NCBI GenBank assembly: GCA_036365455.1
Contig: JAWQUS010000008.1
Location: 12,879,501 to 12,943,500 of the forward strand
Direction: 5' to 3'
Source of the DNA: Macrosoma leucophasiata
Lineage: Eukaryota; Arthropoda; Insecta; Lepidoptera; Hedylidae
DNA length: 64,000 bases
Shown: positions 11,301 through 26,300 of the stretch, in pieces
How positions within the stretch are numbered: position 1 is the first letter of the stretch
Layout: the number at the start of each line of letters is the position of its first letter
Translations under genes and position numbers: made by a program
The notes under the pieces: generated by a model
Databases searched by the model: none
What the model was told of the DNA's origin: nothing
The model's input: only the letters and a program-made list of their open reading frames with translations

Positions 11301-14300
11301 CCTTTTTCTAACTTTTTTTGTACAAATTTTGTATGAAACTTGCCATGATTCTTTTTTCACGTTTTTGCTTTTGCCATGTCGACTCAAGTCCTGAGGCCGA
11401 GTACCTACTTAGTAATTCTAAGTCGGACTAGCCTTGGATGTTAGTAAGGAAGTTTAAACTCCGTACTTGTCCCTGGATCCCTATTGCTCCCAGAGAATAT
11501 GGGTAACGTTGGTTTTGGTAGTGATTTTACGTCCAAAGGTTTGTCGTTTTTTTTCAAAAGATCACTAATAACTAAACCAAGCGACTTCTGATACACCCGC
11601 GGTCGTTATAGAAATTTGAAGATTTCGGGAGTGGTAAAAAGTAATAGTACGCCGACTTACACTTTTTATAGGATAGGATCCGTCGATTCACACGAGCTTC
11701 CGGTTGCAAAAATGAGTTTACTTTATTCTATTATAATCACAGCAAAAAAAAAAAGGATTTGTGACTCAGTATAGATTTGTAAACAAAGGTCAGGATACGC
11801 TTACAGGTATTTACTAAACTTGCCGCTAAATGGTAGTGCTCAGCACTATCGTGTTCCGGTCAGGTGGTAATGTACGGCCCTGTAATTTCCGGCACAGAGG
11901 CATAACACCTTAGGCCTCAGGAGTGGTAACGCATCTGCATTTTGACCTTGGTCTTTGTGTGGATGTCTATAGGCTGCAGTCATCACTTAACATCAATGTG
12001 AACTGCATTCTTGTGTGCCACTTCCATTACATAATATTTAAAAAAAAAACAATATGAATAAGAAAAATCGATAATCATAATATATAATAATATCCATAAT
12101 GTTAGTAACTTACAAATAGATTCAAGAACAGAAAAAACTACGTTAAGAAAAACCTACTTCAAAACTGAAAAGTAAAAAATAATGAAGATTTTATTGTAAT
12201 GATATACTACCTATTATTTATATGTGCTATTTACTAATAGGTTTGAAGTCGGTGCCAAGCCTTATACAAATAATTATATTTTAATCACTTAAATATGAAT
12301 TCAAGCAAATTCATGCATTTACCTCTGCCTATCCCTTCGGGGATTACAGGCGTGAAGTTACGTTTTAATACAATTAAATGCCTACTTTAGTGATTTTGGC
12401 TTGGCGCCGACTTTAAACCTATTAGTAAATAGCACATATAAATAATAGGTAGTATATAATTACAATGAAATCTTCATTATTTTTTACTTTTCAGTTTCAT
12501 ATAACTACGTTAGTTATATTTATTTAATACTTTTTAGTTTATTGCTGCATTGCCAATTAGATAAATGTTCACATCTGTTAAATTTGTAAAATCTGACTCT
12601 TTAAGCTTCGTGACAATTAGATACCTAATTTAAATTGTTTAGGTGTGTCGATACAAAATTATTACACGACTATACGAAATCAATAAAAAAAAATATCCAC
12701 GAAGGAGTAAATAATCTGTGTTGTGTCGTCGATGAGTAAACGAGACAAGATGACAACAAGTGTCATTGTCACTTGTTGTCATCTTGTTGTCATGCGCATT
12801 AGGACTATCTAGGACGTCAGTGGATTCAACGCACTGTATGACAACTCGCCGTCTAATCTTATTCCTTTAGTCTGAGGTGAAAGTAAGTAAAAAAATGCTC
12901 ATAAAATAAAAACTGATGGGCCTATCTGAATCAAATTGATATGGGACCAATTCGAAACTATTCCGCATAAAATAAAACAAGAATTACGTAAATTGGTCCA
13001 GAAATCTCGGCGAAATTCGCGTTTATACATAAAAAATATATATACCGGCCGAATTGCGAAACTTCTCGTTTTTTGAACTCAGTTAAAAAGAAAGTTTAGT
13101 GGCGTTCATTATTATTTTTTTCTGCCAGTAAGCTGTTCAATTTTGAGCCCTCACTAAGCTCTGAAATACGTTTAATATAAATTGCGAACCAGGCTGGTTC
13201 GCAATCCACCCCGGCTGTCTGGACATACTTTAAAGGTCTAGCCAGATAGTCGGCGTGGCGTGGCGAGACGGGACACCAGGGTGACGATGGAAGTTGTAAC
13301 GAAAGAAATTATGGAAGTCGCCACACCGACCCGACCCGCCAGGAGTGACGGTAACCGTCGCGCCAAGCAGGAATACAATAAAATTTATAACTACCACGCT
13401 GGGCGGGACGGGTTAGAGCGTGAGCACATCGCATAATTGTTAAAAAAGTAAAAACAAAACTCAAGTGAGTCCCATTGTCGGTGCGAGCAACGCGTTCGAA
13501 TGGTTTGAATTAAATTTATTTTCATGTGTGCAATTTTTTGAGACAACTTCTAAGACATTCATTTTAATAAGTTTGATGTAGCTACCTAATATATTACAAT
13601 AATGTGCATGAAATGCTAAAGGTAACTAACTAAAAGTATATAATTTGATAATTAATATTGTGTTAGTCTAATAGATTTCAAATTACAGCAATCCAATATT
13701 TTCGAAGTTATAATGCGCATAGTAAACTATCTATAAAAGATAGATAGCGCTACTTTTTTCCTAGTAGGTTTTTGATGATGATGATGATATTTAAAATAAC
13801 TTTATTTTTTTTGTAACTTGAAAGTCATAAGTCATTTATTGAGTTTTGAAATTTATTTTATTTATTTATTTTGTAGAATGATGAAAATAATGATTGAATA
13901 GATTGTGTCGCGAGTGTCGGGACACGCCCAGCATGACCTGACGGCGGCGTGACGTTAACGCGGCGGCGGTAGCGATCACACTACGGGCGCGATAACGTCA
14001 TACCACGCCACGTCGGCTGTCTGGCCAGACCTTTAGGAACATTAAAATTTATTCTGTCACTTAGACTGCAACTTTGCATTGCAACTCAATTTTTGAACTC
14101 CATCATCTTCATTACCTTCTTATTTTTTTCTCGTTTTTACCATTTTACCATTAGACCTATTAAAATACGGTTTCATTGCGTCAGTTTCTAGAAATATATT
14201 ATATCTCAATAGCAATACTCGTCTTTAGATCTCATGAAATTACGAATGATGAATGAAGTATCACGGTTGGTTTTTTTCTATACTAGCTGCCCTGACGAAC

Positions 14301-17300
14301 TTCGTATCGCTTAAGGGGTAAATATAAAAAAAATAAAAGTCCAAAAAATCTAAAAAATATATTAGTGAGAATCACCTTTACCATTAAAGGATATATAAGT
14401 AGATTACAACCGATTCTCATACCTACTAAATATACACACAAAATTTTGTAATGATCGGTCCAGCCCACGGAATAGATTCTGTGGTCCAGTCGTTTCGGAG
14501 GAGTATTGTTACAAACACTGTGACATGAGAATTTTATATATAAGACATTATTAGTAGGTACATTGAGGTATTTAGTCCATAATACTTCAATTTATTAAAC
14601 AAGTATATCTGTAAAAGACCAATATACGAAATTGTTCCAGTTTTACGAAAGTACTACAGCCAAACATATTCGTCAGAAAGCGTTCTAACCTTACAAACGT
14701 TTGACCCCTCGGTTGGCGCTGTACACCACTTTCTGTATACATATGTGGTCAAATGATCACGGGAACGAAATCACGGGTAACAGCTAGTAAAAAATAAATT
14801 TTAAAAAACCTCTCGAGATGAACGTGGGTGTAACCAGGTATTACTAAACTATAGTCACGAAAACCGCAGCGTCGTGTTAGGTAAACCGCCACAGGCAAAT
14901 TTACATCGTCGATAATTACATTTTCATCGATTCTGCTAGTCCTGGTAATGACATTCAGTGACCAGCAAATACTCACATAGTTAGAGTAGCGGTCGGTTGT
15001 AGCCACATACAGGGCGTAGAATTTTCCTATATTATAATAATATACCTACCTGCTGACTTCTTTTCTCGGTGTGAATCGGTTAATGATTACGATAAGGTTC
15101 GGTTGCCTTAAAATATTTGTAACAATAACAGTAGGTGCATTTACTTTAGCAGTCCTTCCCAAATGCATTGCATAAGCGTATTTTTGAAGTTGACGTTAAT
15201 CGATATATTTAAAGGTACTGTCAATGAGCTTATAAATACATACAACATCATTGGGTACTGTACTCAACAATTAATACTGCACATCGAGCCTACGAAAGAG
15301 ACGATCGGCTCGTTTCGACTACGTAGAGCGTTATCTCTGCTGCACACTGCCTACGTAAACACTGACAGTCTGGTATTGGTCAAAACTTGATCAAAATGGT
15401 CGACAAACGTCAAATGGGTACGGTGCGAAAGATAAAGAGATAACGCTCTACAGACTCGAAATTAGAAAATCTGTGAAATTTGCATAAAAATTAAAGATTT
15501 AAATGTAGAACGTTCCCACTCCTGAGGTCTGAGTCCTGAGGTCTATTTAATATTTCATACCTCTTATGCCAGAAATACCAGGGCCGTACATTAGCACCTG
15601 TCACCTGACCGGAATACGATAGCGCTGAACACTACTATGTATTAAGCGGAAAGTAAATGCAATGCGGTGGTGTCTACGAATGCGAACTCCGTAGCTGGAG
15701 CTCTACCATTAGTAATTTATTCATACCTACATGCCTACAGTGCGTACACCAAAGATTTGTTGGTTATAAATTGTTTGAATACCATGTAAATACAGTAAGC
15801 AGCAAGATATATAGCACACCGACCATAGGAAAGAAACTTCGGATAATTTCGCCTCTGTAGCTCTGTAGGGCGTTATGTCTTCCGCACACAATTTATCTAA
15901 CGTTTGCAGTGCCGGATTAGCCATATAGCAGGAGGCAGCAAATGCTACGAGCCAAAAAAAAACCACAAATATGTAATAGGTACACCTTAGCTATTCTCAA
16001 AGTGAGCGTTGGCCCCACTGTTATTATATAGGTAGGTATATTATTATGTTGCAAGTTGGCAATACCATTGTGGTATTGCCAACTTACAACTCGAAACTAG
16101 CCTATTGTCTCTTTCCTAAGCTCGATATGCAATATTTCTTGAGGGTTACTGTACCTACCTAATTTGTAGCGATTACCAAACTCCTAGGGTGCCTCTGGAA
16201 ATTATCGGTAAGTAACCTCCTGTCCTCCATACTTACTCCCTGACCTAGGTATCGAACCAGGTACCTCACCGTCAATGTAGTGGCCAGCTACTAAGTACTA
16301 GACCATCGAGATGATACGTTCCATTTCTTTAATAAAATATTTAGAACTATTTTAAATCTATTACCTACCTACTCACAACTAGGTAGAAACCTATGTAATT
16401 AGTTGTGATAATAGTAGTTTCTTTAGAACAAATGAGGTAATAAATAATAACATGTTTTCTTTAAGATATGATGTATAAATAAACACCGAGACAAAATGTT
16501 TGATGGTTCTCCATTTGTCTCAGCGACGTAATAACACTAGTAACGTACACCCACCTGTTATTTATACAAAGGATCCATTAGCTACAATAAGAAATGATGG
16601 ATTTTTTTGCATCGTATCATCTTTTCATTACAACGAGGACATGGAATTTAAATCTTTTGATGTTCGAAGGCAACAAAGGCAGTCTTACTTCATTCAAGGC
16701 GGTTTATGTATCATCTGTGTTACACAAATTATTTAGAGCTTCTTGTCTTGTGATAAACACAAGGAACATATCTTTTTCGGGCTTGGATTAAATATGACTT
16801 TAAAGACAAAACCTGTTATAGAAAGTGCTTAAATTTTAATAAATATGCTCAATTGAAAGAGTCATAAAATGCACGAAAGGACTTTTGGCTTCTGGGAAAC
16901 TAAATCTATAGGTATTTGTATATAAATATGAATAATAATTACGGACAGGTCCGGGATATTTGGCGGTCTACATTCTCTGCCTATCCCGTAATGGACGACA
17001 ATGAACACACATAATTTATATTAAGGCATAACTCAGTCATATGCCGCCAAAAATATTTGAGCTTCGTAATATCAAGAGCTGTACTGTAAAGGTATATATT
17101 TTTTTTAAAAGTACACGCCTAAGTGTATAGTTTTTTTTAAGATTCAAGACTTTATTACATGGTTTATTGCGTTTGTCTAAAAGAAAATAAAAATCTCAAA
17201 GATACCTCTATTTCTTTCAATAGTAACTATTGTTCTCCCTCAATTATTATCAAAACAACATCAAATTTTACTAGTAGGTAGATATATAATAGGTATAATT

Positions 17301-20300
17301 GTACAAAACATAATATCAACATTACGTGGATTTTTTGATCAAAATAGAATTGAAAAATCATTATAGGTAATGAATTTTTAATCCATTAATAACTTGACAG
17401 AGTAATTGTAATATTTTTTTGACATTAATACATGGGAGTGAATATTAGTTATTAATGAAAAAATTGACTTCGTGCAGGAATCGAACCTGCGACCTTAGGA
17501 TAACCAGTCCAGCCGATTTACCACCAAGCTACCGAATTCTCACACTCGACAAATTTTTCCCAAAAAAGGAAAGCAACTCTTTTACTTGATATTGATTTCA
17601 ATGAATAGAAATGCAATTAATATTTTAGGAATATGGTGAAAAAAACATTTTTCTTATTACGAAGGACGATGACTTCTTAATACGAAACAACGTCAGATAT
17701 AATAATATGACTGATTCCGCACATTTAGCCGGTTGTAGCTAAAGGAAGTTAGTTAGCAGTCAACTGTGAAATTAAATATATCCCTATTACATTCGCGAGG
17801 CCACAATTTTGTGAAACCGTGATATTGACGGATCAAAGGTACCGTACATGACGAATAAGGATGAAATTACAATCACAGTGCCTATTGTGGGGCTTACAGA
17901 TTATTTTTAATAAAAAAAGTTAGCAAACGGAGACTTGAAAACTTTTGACATCATCTACATGGTAGATATGTTTTGATGCATCTAACCTGATATTCTATTG
18001 CAACTCGACCGCCTTATTTCGAACAACACACCCTACGCACCTTTACTAACCTTAGTTTAGGTTTACACAAGTCAAACTTAACATTTGTGGTCACAATTTT
18101 AGCGCAAACTATAAACAATAATGGACATTGTTGGCGTGTGCTGGGCTAAATTTGCGCAAATAAAACGTAAGGTCTGTGGCCGGCAAAGCGTAGGTATGCT
18201 TTTACCTAATCTGCTTACCGCTAAATGGTACGGTTCAAGGCTATCGTGTGCCAATCACGTGGTAATGTACAGCCACCTAATTGTCAATTTTAAATCTCAA
18301 GAGTAGCAACGAATCTGCATTGAGATTTCTACGTACTGACTACAGCAGCTATACTCTAAGTGTGTTCCGCGGAACCCTAGGGTTCCGTGATACCTCTGTC
18401 GGGGTTCCGCAAGAATTTAGAAAAAAAAATCAAAACACCTCTCTCTGGTCGCTCCGCGGCCGCACAAAACGCTATGAACGTTATTTATTTATTTATTTGT
18501 ATTTGAAACATGTGTAACAATAGCTGGTACCATATCTCATAAGTTTGGTATCAACAATTTTATACTTGTACAACCCGTTCGCTCTAAGTTTGCCGGTCTG
18601 TGGAATGCGCGTACCCTCCCCCACGTGACAACAAAACTTACAATGTGTCATTGTTTTACCCAAATATGTACGTACACAATTTTTATTGTTACAATTAAAT
18701 AAAAAATATTTTTATATTATGTATTGCTGACGCTACTTTTCGAACGTCATACCTATCGCCAGCGACAAACTTAAAACGAGCGGGTAGTATACTTGTGAGC
18801 GCGCAGTCTCTTTGATAAAAGCCGCCTCTGAATTAGACGCTATAGTTATCAACAAGCGACTTTCGACTCTAACTTCAAAGGATAAAGTCGATATTGTTTA
18901 CAACGCAATTTTTAAATTTCTGTTTTTATTTTTGCTTTTTGTTTATCAAAGGTGCCAACTCGAGTATTTTCGAGAATATTTGAGATCGAGTCTAGGTATA
19001 AAAGCGGCGATCACGCGTCGCGCGTCGCATTGCCCGGTGAAGTAGACTAGTGCCGTCTCGAGAAAGGCCGCCTACACAAAGCCCGACCTAAAAAAAAAAA
19101 ACAAAAAAGTCGCGCGTCGTCTGTTGACGATTAGCGTTCGGAGCGATAAGTTACTACCTACTTACAAGCTCGCTAGCGAGAAACTAGTGTTCATTGTTTT
19201 ACTGCCTGCTGTATTCTGTCGTCTCAGTTTTATACATTTCTTCACTGTAGGTACTAAATTTAGTCTCTTATACGCAGTAACGATTGTGCATTATTTAAAC
19301 CCCACTATCCTGACGTGTAACATTATAAATAAAGAAGAATGGAACGTTGGCTTAAAGGTGTTGCAACAACCGCTTCTAATGACGCTGAATGTTCAAAAGC
19401 GGTGCGCGCGGAGAATATAGCAATCACCGATCCAGAAGATGATGCCACAACGTCAAGCTCGACGGTTTCAAAGACGAAAAGAAGGAAGTATGATGAATCT
19501 TATATCAGTTTCGGATTTGTTGATTCCAACGGCTCACCTCTCTGCATGCTCTGTAGTAAACTGCTTCCTAATAGTTCCATGGCACCTGCCAAATTGCGCC
19601 GACATTTAGAAACTGTACACCCCGAGTCTAAAGACAAGAATAAAGAATTTTATGTTCGCAAAAGGTCAGGCGAAGCGCATACTATCGCTGAGAAATTAAT
19701 AAAACCATGTGTATTAGACATAACAAAATGTATGCTCGATGAAAACGATACTGTTTCACGACGAATCCATGATCTGCCAAGCTTCGTCAAACAAGAACTA
19801 GTTACACGTCTACAAAATACACGATTCGCCTTTCAAATGGACGAGTCGACTGATGTCGCTGGTTTGGCTATCCTGCTGGTTATTGCGAGATATGCATATA
19901 AAAGTTCTTTTGAAGAAGACACTACCGGGGAAGAAATTTTTAATAAAATAAATATATTTTTTGAAGAAAATAATCTCAGTTGGAACAATTGCATTGACAT
20001 TTGTACAGATGGGGCCATGGTGATGACAGGTAAAACAGCAGGAGCAGTGTCACGAATTAAAAATAAAGCGCCTAATTGTAGTTCTAGTCATTGTATTCTG
20101 CATAGACAAGCACTTGCAATGAAGCAAATGCCGTCAAATCTAAAATTACTTATGGATGAAGCGGTAAAAATAATTAATTTTATCAAATCACGACCACTAC
20201 AATCCCCATTGTTCTCATTATTGTGTGAGGATTATGGCAGCAAACATAAAACGCTGCTGCTCCATACAGAAGTGCGATGGCTGTCTCGTGGTAAAACTTT

Positions 20301-23300
20301 AACAAGGCTATTTGAACTTAGAGCCGAGTTACAAATGTTTCTTTCAGCAGATACTTCTTTTAATTTGAAGGACCGTTTGTATGATAAAACTTCGAATTGA
20401 ATTTATCGTTGCAAGGTAAACAGACAACAGTGTTTCAGGCCTATAATAAAATAACTGCTTTTAAAAGAAAAATAGATTTTTGGATCATTTGCATTGGTAA
20501 GAAAGAAATAGAAAGCTTTACGTTACTCAGTGAGTTTGTTCAGAAATGTTTGAAAATGATGTGTTTGAAGAATTGATCCAATATCTCAGTTCGATGCGCG
20601 CATCTTTTGAAAAGTATTTTCCCGAAGAACGCAATACAAAAATTAAAGTGAATTCATGGATTCATAATCCTTTTTTACCCAACTTGGAAAAGCCTGAAAA
20701 CATGTCAAACGAGATACATGAATCTCTTTTAGAAATGTCATCATACACAAGTATGGAGTCACTGTTCAAAACGACGCCTCTCAATGATTTTTGGTGCAGA
20801 ATCCAAGATGAATATGCAATGCTTGGCCAAATGGCTCTGGATATTCTTCTCCCGTTCCCAACTACATATTTGTGCGAAACAGGATTCTCTGCCTACGCAG
20901 CCACGAAAACAAAATATCGCAATAGACTGGACGCCGAAGCTGATATGTGACTCCAACTTTCTTCCATCAAACCTGATATCAACCAATTGATGAAAATTAA
21001 AAAACAGTTTCATACCTCCCACTAGTTAGATTTTTTCTTTTTAAATGTTTTCTATTATTGTCCTTGCCAAGTGGTGAAGTAAATAATAATTAGTAACTGT
21101 TACATTGTTCTTACCTATATGTTCGAAATAATTGGTCACTTACAATGCTGTAATTGGATATTTATTAAGATCAATACAGTATTAACCATTATCAAATTAA
21201 TTATTTTGGTTAGCTAAGCATTTCATGCACATTATTATAATATACTGTCGCAAAAAATTGCGGAAAGAGCGCATTAAAATTAATTTAATTCAAATGCGTT
21301 GCCCACACCGCTGATGAGGGATGGAACTCGCTTGATTGTTTTTTTTTTTTATTTTATGTGCGGCAATGGACAACATTTATTGTATACCATAACGACGTTT
21401 ACCGGGTCAGCTAGTCATATTAACATAACACACAAACAACAGAAAAAATAAGGAAGCTTTTATTTTGCTCCTCATCCCTTAAAACAGAGAGGTAAAGTCT
21501 TCCTTTGCGTGAACTTTGTGATTTGTCGAGAGCTAGATGCTTTAAAATAGGTAGGTATTACACAATTGGCTACAAATAAAAAAACATGTAGGTGTTTCTG
21601 CAAATTACAAGTATCACCTTCCCTTGAAGATGGAAAATCAAAATTGCTATGACTCTGCTTTAAAGTTTTATAGGTAGATTCATTTTACTTGCACCTTAAA
21701 AAAGTTAATTGATCTCATCAAGGGCCAATAACTTTACATTTTAGCTAAAATTAGCGGCTGGTAAATAATAACATGAACATTGTACACTGCAAAAAATATC
21801 GTCTAGATATATTAGAAATATTCCATACTTAAAATAAAATGCATATGAATACATATATACAAATAAATAAAATTGGAGTATCTGTTTCTATTATAAAAAT
21901 AACCGCTTTTTACTAAATGCTTAGGTATGTGTACACGGCACCTACATATGGCAAAACAATATTTTTTACAATTTTTGTCTGTCTGTCTGTCTTTCTGTCT
22001 GTCTGTCTATCTGTCTGTCTGTCTGTCTGTTAGTTCCGGCTAATCTCGGTAACGACTCGACCGATTTTGACGGAACTTTCACTGGCAGATAGCTAATGTA
22101 ATAAAGAATAACTAAGGCTACTTTTATACTAGCTGCGCCCACGACTTTGTCCGGGTAGATACTGAACAATCATAAATTCTCACGCGGACGAAGTCGCGGA
22201 CACAGCTAGTAGATAATATAGACATTGACATTACACATCATTTATTGAAAGTAAAAATTATACTCACTGCGCAGTCCTTTCTTGACCAACGTTTTTAAGG
22301 GAATCAAGCATCATGATAGCATGCTTTCGATCTTCAATTAAACCATCTCGTTTGGCACTGTTCAGTGATAGCTGCATCATCAGCCGCTCAGTCTGATACC
22401 TCTGTTCTTTAAGCCTAGAAAAAGTATAGTCTAAGTCACAGTCACAATCTAAATCAATCTCTGACGGAACTCGACGTTGGAAGGCACCAATCGCTACATT
22501 CGCTACATTCGCTACATTATTACCCACGACGGACGGAACGGAGCGAGTATACCTAATATGCGTTATGGTGAGAGGTTGAATGTAGGTTTTTGTTACCGGA
22601 AAATGCCGATATGCCAAAGAAAGAATAGAGAATTCTCTTGAATGGGCTTGGAGTGTAAGCGTATTTTATTTATTTTTTTGACTTTGTCTACGATTCCGCC
22701 TGCAGAATAGGGCGTAAAAATGGGGTACAGTACAAATAGATACCTACTTATGTCTTTGCTTTAATATTATATTATTCACATAGTTTACGATCAATATGAC
22801 CTGGATATAAACTTGATCATGCATATTTCATACAAATGACAAATAATCTACAACGTTAACTATATAATCGAAGGTAATTGAAATTGTTCCTTGACAGTTA
22901 TTTATTCATTAATATAGGTACGACTCCATTATTCATTATCTAATGTTTTTTTTCCGACTGGGTATATTTTTCGTGACACTTCGGCTCCTGATAATGTGTC
23001 CAATGAATATATTGAACCTTGAATATTTCATTGGACCTACATTGTGACATTGTGATATCATTATACCTACTATAATCCATATTAAATAAATACAAATCTG
23101 TCATATTTTGTCCATATTAAATATGTACAAAAATGTCCAAGATGAAAAATCTGTGGTATTTATTTTGAGAAGCTAAAGAATACTCAAAATATATTTATCT
23201 AACCGAAATAAAAAGTTGAAAACTTTATTTAACATGGACCACCTTCGAGTATTAATACTCATAAGCAGTAGCTTTTTGATCAAACGACGATACTTTTACT

Positions 23301-26300
23301 TCCGGGGACATATATAGCAACAAAATAAGAATGCACTACGTTACATAATATTCAAATTTTCACTTTACCGGCATTCCCGGAGTGCAACGGAGTCCATTTG
23401 TTTTTTTTTCTACAAACCAATACATACAACGTATGGGTGGAACTTGCCACGAGTCTTAATAGTGTGAGTTAATGTATTTATTAAACCTACGTGAAAAATA
23501 TGTTTCATAAATTGAACTTCATAAAATTAAATATCCTACACTCTTGTTGGTATTTCATAATTTTCATAGATTTGGCAATGTGACTTCTATTGCTAGAGTT
23601 ATGTAATATGGAGTACGTAAATATTTGTATTTTAAGCAGATGTATCTATATAATACTAGCGGCCCGCCCCGGCTTCGCCCGCGCTGCTCTGCTCCTATTA
23701 GTCATAGCGTAATGTAAGCTATCCTATCTCTCAAGTTGGATCGAACTGCACATGGTGTGCGAATTTTATTATAATCGGTTAAGTGGTTTAGGAGTCCATT
23801 GAGGACAAACATTGTGACACGAGATTTATATATATTAAGATATACAATACAATAGAATTTTATTGCTGTTCATTAGTCTCGCTAAAACTCGAGAACGATA
23901 AAACCGATCTGGCTAATTTTGGTTTTGAATTATTTTTTAAAAGCCAGAGTTGTGAAAATTAAAAAGTGACAAAATATGAAGAAATTGTAAATGGAAAAAA
24001 CAACAATTTCATTCACAAAATATCCGTCCCTATCAAAGCTTTGACACATTATTTAATTCTGAGGCAATACTAAGCTTCCCGGGTCAGCTAATAAACGTAT
24101 CTTTAAAAGTTTACCTCAACAAGATTTGATCAAACGAAGATACAAGTGTAGCTTTTTGCAGACGTTTGCATATTCCGATGACTTCTTCAAGTTCCCAGTG
24201 CACGGAGTGATGGCTGCCAGCGTCGGCGTCCTCATACAAGTCATCCAAATTAGTGGCTTCCTATTCAGATATGTAAGTGATAGTTTTACTAACATAAATA
24301 TACTTACCAACTACCTTAGATCGGGGGATTAATTATTTTGACTATTAATCATCAAAGAGCAAAATTATTCACCGCCAACTCAATTACAATTTATTAAGTA
24401 GGTAGGCATATTATTATTGTGACGTAGGAACCTTCCGTTTCTAAATTAATTGAACGTGAACGATTTGATAAACGGTAGGTAGGTACAGCTGTGTACCTAC
24501 AAGGTGGAATATAATATACATTTATTTAATACAATATGTTATGATAATTACCAAAGATAAAAAAATAATTAAGCTAGAACATTCAGTTAAATAGTATTGA
24601 AAGTGAATCAAGGCAAATGATTGATTCTCAGAGTGAGCAACAGTAGACAATAAAGTTTGAGAAACACAGTTGTAGATAAATGATCGACGAAATTCCTCGT
24701 TAAATATTTCTCAAGACGACTTAAGAAAGATATGGGTACGCAAAACAAGTCCTTGGGCAGTAAGTGGGAGCTGTATTGTTTGGGCTTTCTAGGAAAGTAC
24801 CATTCTTACCAAACAGAGAGAAAATAGAAAAGCGTTTGTGAGATTACACTGCAGTTGGACAGTTTGGCAATAGAAAACGATTTTATTTTCTGACGAAACT
24901 GAAATATTTTTTTAGTTGAAAAAAAAAAAATACTTAACAATGAAAAAAGTATGGCGATGCTTTTCCTGCTACCTGTGTCGGATTAGAAATAGTGAGTCAG
25001 TGCCAAGTGCCAATACATAATTTAGACACTCTCAAAGATCTTTTATGACGATCCTTTAACATTTAAGAAAAGTGGTACCAAATCGTGGCATATATTTACA
25101 TACCTTTTTAGGACAGTTATCATTTGAGTTATCACTTGTCTTATCCTAAAGATTTTGTTGAATTTAAATTGGAGAATTTTGAGCTTTACTTACTTTCTAA
25201 TGTAAATGGCACACTGAACTAAATTTCAACTACTTAAACTTAGTAAACTATTTGATAAGTTGTCTCTTTATGTACCTGGCACGGGTACGTGGACATAAAT
25301 GATTTACGCAGGTTTTCGCAAGCTTCATACATTGTAGAAATTCATACATTGTAGAAAATGATTTCTACAATGTATGAAGCTCACGGATTTTCACCCATTT
25401 GCTACTCCCTATTTATCTTTCTTACAGGTAAGAAAGAGAAGTTGGAAATGATATTTGCGGATTTTCTCGCGTATATCTACTACTCCCAACTAGCAAATTC
25501 GCTTTCTTTACCTTAGTGTATACGCGAGAAAATCCGCAAATATGATTTCTACAATAGATGATTTAATCACAGAGACCAAGGTAGGTGGACAGATGACTTT
25601 TTCGATTAGTAAAAAGCTTTCTGACGCCTAAATTCAGACTTCTCGTAGGTACAGTCAGATAGTCTGCTTATCCATTAATCGAATGTACATTTTATTACTA
25701 TGCGGTGCCCCGATAGAACCTACTTGAATCATAACAATGTCCAAGTTTGCTGTCTATTGACCAGAGTTTGTTGTTTTTCTATAAGCTTCTATCATTATCC
25801 ACACAGCGAACATTTTATACAGTACTCGCCGAGTAAATTTCTTTGCTTCGACCACATTTAAAAAAGTTAATGATACTGGAAGGGGGTGCAGCCTCGTTGT
25901 GAAATGCTAATCAAAGTCCATCAAAACCTTGTTGATTAGTAACCACAGAAATGGGAATAATAAGTTAATGTAGTGCTATCTATGAACGCGTGATTATGTC
26001 ATCACAGTGACTCCCACCTCACATTTCCAAATACGACTGTGTCCATCATATATTTAAACATGAGTTTATTTTAAAGTAATAGACAAACGAATTTTTACCG
26101 CAATTGAAACAGGCATTTCAAGTTAATTAAACAATTTTATGAAATTGTCAAAGAGTTCATTAATTGACTCTACAACCTTTGTATACCTATTTCTGTAATG
26201 ACAGTGTATCGGTATTCTGTGCAACTGTTTACCACATACCATTTTGTTTCACATTACAAAAACAAACAATGTGTATTTATGGCTTTGATCAATGAAATGT

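Larger units (their letters stand above)
18360..21020 (+). mobile_element. Decayed hAT transposon (ZBED/Buster-like) with transposase remains
   Basis: The unit starts near 18360 with a GC-rich stretch, GTTCCGCGGAACCCTAGGG, of the type seen at hAT ends, and includes a TATA-like box and a leader before the transposase frame at 19339. The coding part has a BED zinc finger, the hAT RNase-H-like core and a C-terminal dimerisation region, but is broken by frame changes. I could not find the matching right-hand inverted repeat or an 8-bp target duplication, so the right end is approximate. Confidence 0.7.
10949..22267. other. ODAD3 intron 7 (11.3 kb)
   Basis: Besides the listed elements (repeat A, foldback, TA-flanked element, tRNA-like, hAT) it holds copies of a short repeat with GAAAGAGACGATCGGCTCGT near 15296 (related pieces at 6420, 16100, 28930 and 30080). 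No further exon was found. Confidence 0.5.

Noticed and set aside
12745..12787. microRNA gene
   Set aside because: Perfect 18-bp arms without bulges and with a tiny loop are unlike animal miRNA precursors.
17466..17539. Functional tRNA gene
   Set aside because: T-arm and box B are good, but the anticodon arm is malformed, so I list it only as tRNA-like.
22415..22617. Upstream extension of the open frame at ODAD3 exon 7
   Set aside because: A good acceptor (TTTTTCTAG) starts the exon at 22414 and the phase from exon 6 fits only that border.
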